Assembly: GCA_035048815.1 (NCBI GenBank)
Contig: JAUCBN010000024.1
Location: 9,608,001-9,672,000, forward strand
Length of the DNA: 64,000 bases
Source of the DNA: Abelmoschus esculentus
Taxonomy: Eukaryota > Streptophyta > Magnoliopsida > Malvales > Malvaceae
Reading direction: 5' to 3'
The notes beneath the pieces are model-generated. The model did not search any database. It was not told the DNA's origin and saw nothing but the letters and a program-made list of their open reading frames with translations. Numbering within the stretch: the first letter of the stretch is position 1; each line of letters opens with the position of its first letter. This document shows positions 60,680 to 64,000 of the stretch, in pieces. Made by a program: the position numbers and the translations under genes.

Positions 60680-61300
60680 ATAATATTATAAATGTTAATG
60701 AATTAATTTGAATAGAAATTTGATTAATTCAACTCAAAAAATTAAATAAAGATTAATCAACTCGATTAACTCCATTTCTTTTAATTAACTCGATGAAATA
60801 CACCCCTAATAGACTAGGGTATATTTGGGCCAAGCATCTTGCTAACATTATAAAACTACAAAATATACGAAGGAATATATATATGTATATCGTATATAAT
60901 TATAAAAACAGTTTAAGCTAAAACCAATTAGTATCGTACTATTATAATGTTTACAGTTGAATTTGAACAAAAACTTAAATTTCATAAACTCAACTTGACT
61001 CGAAAAAATTCAAATAAAATTCGAGTTAAAAAACAAGATTCACCAACTCAACTAACTCAAAAAAAATTTAACTCAACTTGATCTAATGTTCATCCTAGCG
61101 GACTAGGGTAGGAATGAAGCAAGCAACCTGCTAAATGCCAAAAAGGCAAAAGACAAGGTCCAATGAAGAGGTAAAAGATAGTGAAAACAAATCCTCCACC
61201 GAAAGCCAGCCATTTTCTTCATTGAGCTCATGAATGCTTTGAAAATCAGCCACCTGGGGCCAATGATCTTTGTACCATCCATCATCCCATTAAATATTAG
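60680..61300. other. Old TE remnants with CACCCCTA-type ends, then RVE 3' flank
   Basis: Two stretches rich in 'aactcaa' and 'actcga' motifs resemble decayed hAT-like MITEs. 'actagggta' is repeated near 60806 and 61102. No gene. Confidence 0.4.
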
Positions 61301-61819
61301 TCAAACAAAGGGTTACTATGTTAATAAGATAGAAATCTATCATGTTTTGTCATGGAGATCCTTGTAGGCTGTAGCTACATTCAAATGGCAGAATCAAGAT
61401 CCTTATTACACATATCTTCGAATTCTCCTAGTTTACTTCTATAATAAGGTCATACTTCGAACAACTATGTAAAAAAAGGCTAATAAGCCAACCTGACAAG
61501 AATGTACAGGACTTATCTGGTTGATAAGTAAAAACACGGTGACAAACGATTCTGCTTGATTTCGCTGGAAGTTGATGAGCTTGAAAGTCTGGTAAAACCC
61601 CTTTTTTCCAATCATCATTTCCAGCATTTTCTATAGGCTGCTGGCTGCAACTCCTTCACCAAGTAAACCTCAAAAGCATGCTGCCTCAATTCCCATTACA
61701 GGCTTTAGATTTAAGATAGCAGTCAAAAGAAAACAGAAATTCGATTCCAGTTGCAGCAGGTAGAAGTAAAGTATTACAGGCACGTCGTACTTGCCAGCAA
61801 ATCCTACATAATGAACAGC
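61300..61819 (-). other. Probable 3' UTR of the REVEILLE-like gene
   Basis: Of gene-like composition, continuous with the final exon. The small open frames on the minus strand (61103-61285 and 61439-61627) are probably untranslated. Confidence 0.45.
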
Positions 61820-62231
61820 TTAACATAATATGTCATTCATTTGGTTTGGGGGAATAATTCCTTTAGTAACTCCCACCGTGTTTTTGTTGACATCGTATGA
61901 GGACAAGACCTTCCTCTGCAACAACCAAGGAGAACAATAAGTCAAACATTTAAGAATGGTCTTCCAATAACATATATTCTCTTGTTAAAATAACCATGAA
62001 GGAATTGAAATATAATAATTCTCCAGCATATAGATGAATACACGTATGAAGTAGCTGAGAAATTTTACATTGTTAGGAAGAAAATTTTAATTTGAAAGCA
62101 AATAGTTTCCTAAGCCAATAAATTTGTAATGGAAATAATGTATGAAGTATAAACATAAACTTAATACTTACAATTGGCTCAAAATCTGGACTACACAAGT
62201 TGACGGTGAGGTTTCTCATCAGTAATAAAAC
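61820..62231 (-). CDS. REVEILLE (LCL-type MYB-like) clock protein, last two coding exons
   Basis: The minus strand has an exon at 62231-62172 (20 codons, VLLLMRNLTVNLCSPDFEPI) and a final exon at 61915-61820 (31 codons plus TAA, starting RKVLSSYDVNKNTVGV and ending QMNDILC). Both are bounded by proper splice sites: gtgcag, GTAAGT and ttgcag. The block LLLMRNLTVNL followed by SPDFE and LSSYD is the conserved C-terminal LCL region of RVE4/6/8-type proteins, nuclear MYB-like factors that activate evening genes and work in the circadian clock. The MYB domain and other exons are not in the window. They should lie beyond position 64000 if the gene is whole. A LINE begins only about 60 bp upstream of the first of these exons, within what should be the preceding intron. 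Confidence 0.85.
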
Positions 62232-63657
62232 CTGCACGGCGTGAGAAAGGTATTACATACAATAACTCGAAGAATTTAGAACAAGAAAAATAGAGTGCAG
62301 AGCATTAGGGGAGGATCTTGTAAAAGCTGCGAAATATTTCTTTCAAAAGTCATAATTAGTCATGCCTTTAACTCTACTGTTGTGGTGTTAGTTCCAAAAA
62401 CAAGTAATCTGAATTATGTCAAGGAGTTCAGGCTGATTTCCTGCTACTCTGGGGTGTACAAATGCATCACTAAAATCATGGCCAAAAGGTTAACAAAATA
62501 TCTTCCAGAAATAATTTCAAGCAGTCAAAATGATTTCATTAAAGATATGAGTACTTTTTATAATACCCTTATGGCTCAAGAACTGGTGGGTTCTTTCTCT
62601 CTTAGGCGTGTTATTAAGATAGATTTGCAAAAGGCCTTTGATTCCATTAGCTAGAAATTATTTTGAAGTTGCTTTTAGCACTGAGATTCCCAGGAATCTT
62701 TGTCATCTGGATTAAAGCCTGCATAACTAATCTTAGGTTCTCCATCATCATTGATGAATTACTCGAGGGTTACTTCAAGGGTGGCAGAGGCATTAGGCAG
62801 GGGACCCTTTGTCCCCTTACCTGTTTGTGTTAGCAATGAATGCATTATCACAGCTGCAGCATATTGAATCTTCAAATTTCATCCTAAATGTCACAAAGTT
62901 GATCTGTCTCACTGTTGTTTCATGGATGACTTTCTGGGGTCTTCCAAGGAGGCTATGATTCTGTTGGTATTTGGTGTGTTCTAAATCAGTTTTACCTGAT
63001 TTCAAGATAGTGGCTGAATACTAATAAAAGTGAGATTTTTTGCTCTGCGATGACAAGAGAGGGGAAGGATGAAACTAGGAGAATTACAGGATTTAAGGAG
63101 GGAAAACTTCTTGTGAGATACTTGCGGGTGCCCCTTGTCACATTGAAACTGTCTGAAACAGATTGTATACCTCTTTTGAAGAAAGTAAAAGGGAAACTAA
63201 ATAGCTGGGTAGCAAGCCAGCTCAGTTATGCTGAGAGAATGCAATTAATACATTCATTTATCTTTAATATTCAAAATTACTGGTTAAATTATTTTGAAGA
63301 GGATCAATCAGACGGGTATGAGATATTTTTGTAGAGGTCAGGATGTAGCAGCTGCTGGTGCACGAGTCAGCTGGTCTTTAAATGTATTTGTTGAAGGCTG
63401 ACGGTGGATTGGGGAAGAGAGATTTGGAGGGCAGGGACAAGTCATGTATCCTGAAATTAGTTAGAAGTATTCTAGCAGGGGAATGTTCAATCTGGATTGC
63501 TTGTCTGCAAGCTTACATCTTCAAAGAATCTGATTTTTGGTATATGTTACCTAAAGAATATATGAGCCGGATCATGAGAAAAATTGTTGAATTAAGAGAG
63601 GGGGTCCTTGATATTCATCATCTGTTTATACCAGGTTATAGAAAGATCTCGATTACT

Positions 63658-63745
63658 AAGATTAGGTATGGAATAAGATCGAAGCGAGAAAAGGTGGTGT
63701 GAAGATTAGGTATGGAATAAGATCGAAGCGAGAAAAGGTGGTGTG
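63658..63745 (+). repeat. Exact 44-bp tandem duplication within the LINE
   Basis: Starting 'aagattaggtatggaataag', the unit 63658-63701 is repeated without change at 63702-63745. It is not a multiple of three and shifts the frame. Confidence 0.95.
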
Positions 63746-63773
63746 GCATAGACTCATTTGGTTCCCTTTGCAT

Positions 63774-63959
63774 CAGGGACGGAGGTATGCATATCATGGG
63801 AGGGGGGCTCTTGCCCCTCCCAATTTTTTTGATATAATAGTATTTGGGGTCCCTAGTTTAAATAGTAGTCAAATAAGATTTTTGCCCCTCCTATTTTCTA
63901 GATTTTAAAGCTTAGTAGACCCTTGCCCCTCCCAACGTTTGATCCTAGCTCCGTCCTTG
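63774..63959. mobile_element. hAT-like MITE, 186 bp, inserted in the LINE
   Basis: It begins CAGGGACGGAG and ends CTCCGTCCTTG. The perfect 8-bp target duplication CTTTGCAT (63766-63773 and 63960-63967) proves an insertion into the LINE. The LINE frame resumes beyond it. It is related in form to 60488-60679, with GGGC/CCCCTCCC-rich inner parts. Confidence 0.92.
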
Positions 63960-64000
63960 CTTTGCATATTCCAAGATAGTCTATAATAGCTTGGATGGCT

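Larger units (their letters stand above)
62296..64000 (+). pseudogene. LINE (L1-type) reverse transcriptase, 5'-truncated, running off the window
   Basis: Decayed ORF2 of a plant L1-type LINE. Readable: GEDLVKAAKYFF near 62312, AFNSTVVVLVPKTSNLNYVKEFR near 62355 (as consecutive motifs), YKCITKIMAKRLTKYLP, VIKIDLQKAFDS at 62610-62645, GIRQGDP-like near 62800, and FMDDFL-like near 62920. Then LVRYLRVPLVTLKLSE, LSYAERMQLIHS, GGLGKRDLEGRDKSCILKLV and ILAGECSIWIA. A hAT MITE interrupts at 63774-63959, after which HIPRYSIIAWM continues to the edge. Stops, frameshifts and a 44-bp duplication make it non-functional. It lies opposite in strand to, and inside, the REVEILLE-like gene. Confidence 0.9.

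Overview
The window is nuclear DNA of a flowering plant. Genes have GT-AG introns, the intergenic DNA is very AT-rich, and it is packed with plant-type transposable elements: Ty1/copia and Ty3/gypsy LTR retrotransposons, L1-type LINEs, Mutator-like elements (MULEs) and hAT MITEs. Protein families and element types point to a eudicot. Cotton relatives (Malvaceae) are my best guess, from memory of similar elements, and this is unproven.

Genes. (1) 7351-8863, minus: a complete five-exon gene for a plant-specific glutamine-rich protein of unknown function (390 aa). (2) 41256-44045, plus: a seven-exon RopGEF (PRONE domain) gene, intact at every splice site but with one in-frame TGA inside PRONE and an overlapping uORF at its start. 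(3) 44690-45125, plus: an eight-cysteine lipid-transfer protein gene with TATA box. A decayed tandem copy that keeps its own TATA box lies 1.85 kb downstream (46544-46745). (4) 47829-48890, minus: a five-exon gene for a 151-aa serine-rich protein with a G-box upstream. (5) 61820-62231, minus: the last two coding exons of a REVEILLE (LCL-type) MYB-like clock gene. A LINE (about 62296 to the window end) sits just upstream in its intron. (6) 4372-4800, plus: an N-terminal fragment of a SEUSS-like co-repressor gene with internal duplications.

Transposons by region. 1-3474: 3' part of a dead copia element with 3' LTR. 9347-10929: two Mutator-type foldback MITEs side by side. 12880-16998: a second copy of the same copia family, cut at its reverse transcriptase by a gypsy element (16999-22140) whose gag-protease block is tandemly duplicated. 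22745-23276: a second member of the MITE family seen at 5448-5915. 24576-25034: hAT MITE. 27582-27933: hairpin MITE. 32627-37788: a MULE with long terminal inverted repeats, a perfect 9-bp target duplication and a decayed transposase gene. 39950-40310: LINE tail. 50140-57150: a three-level nest, a copia element split by a gypsy solo LTR that is itself split by a deleted Athila-like element. 57165-58671: the same MITE pair as at 9347-10929. 60488-60679 and 63774-63959: two members of one hAT MITE family.

I found no gene cluster or unknown defence-type or enzymatic system. The most notable signals are: the repeated side-by-side insertion of two unrelated Mutator MITE families, one carrying telomere-like repeats; a dense array of TGACGTCA sites in a gypsy LTR; the nested retrotransposons; the RopGEF nonsense codon; and the LINE inside the REVEILLE gene. 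No tRNA, rRNA or CRISPR array was seen.
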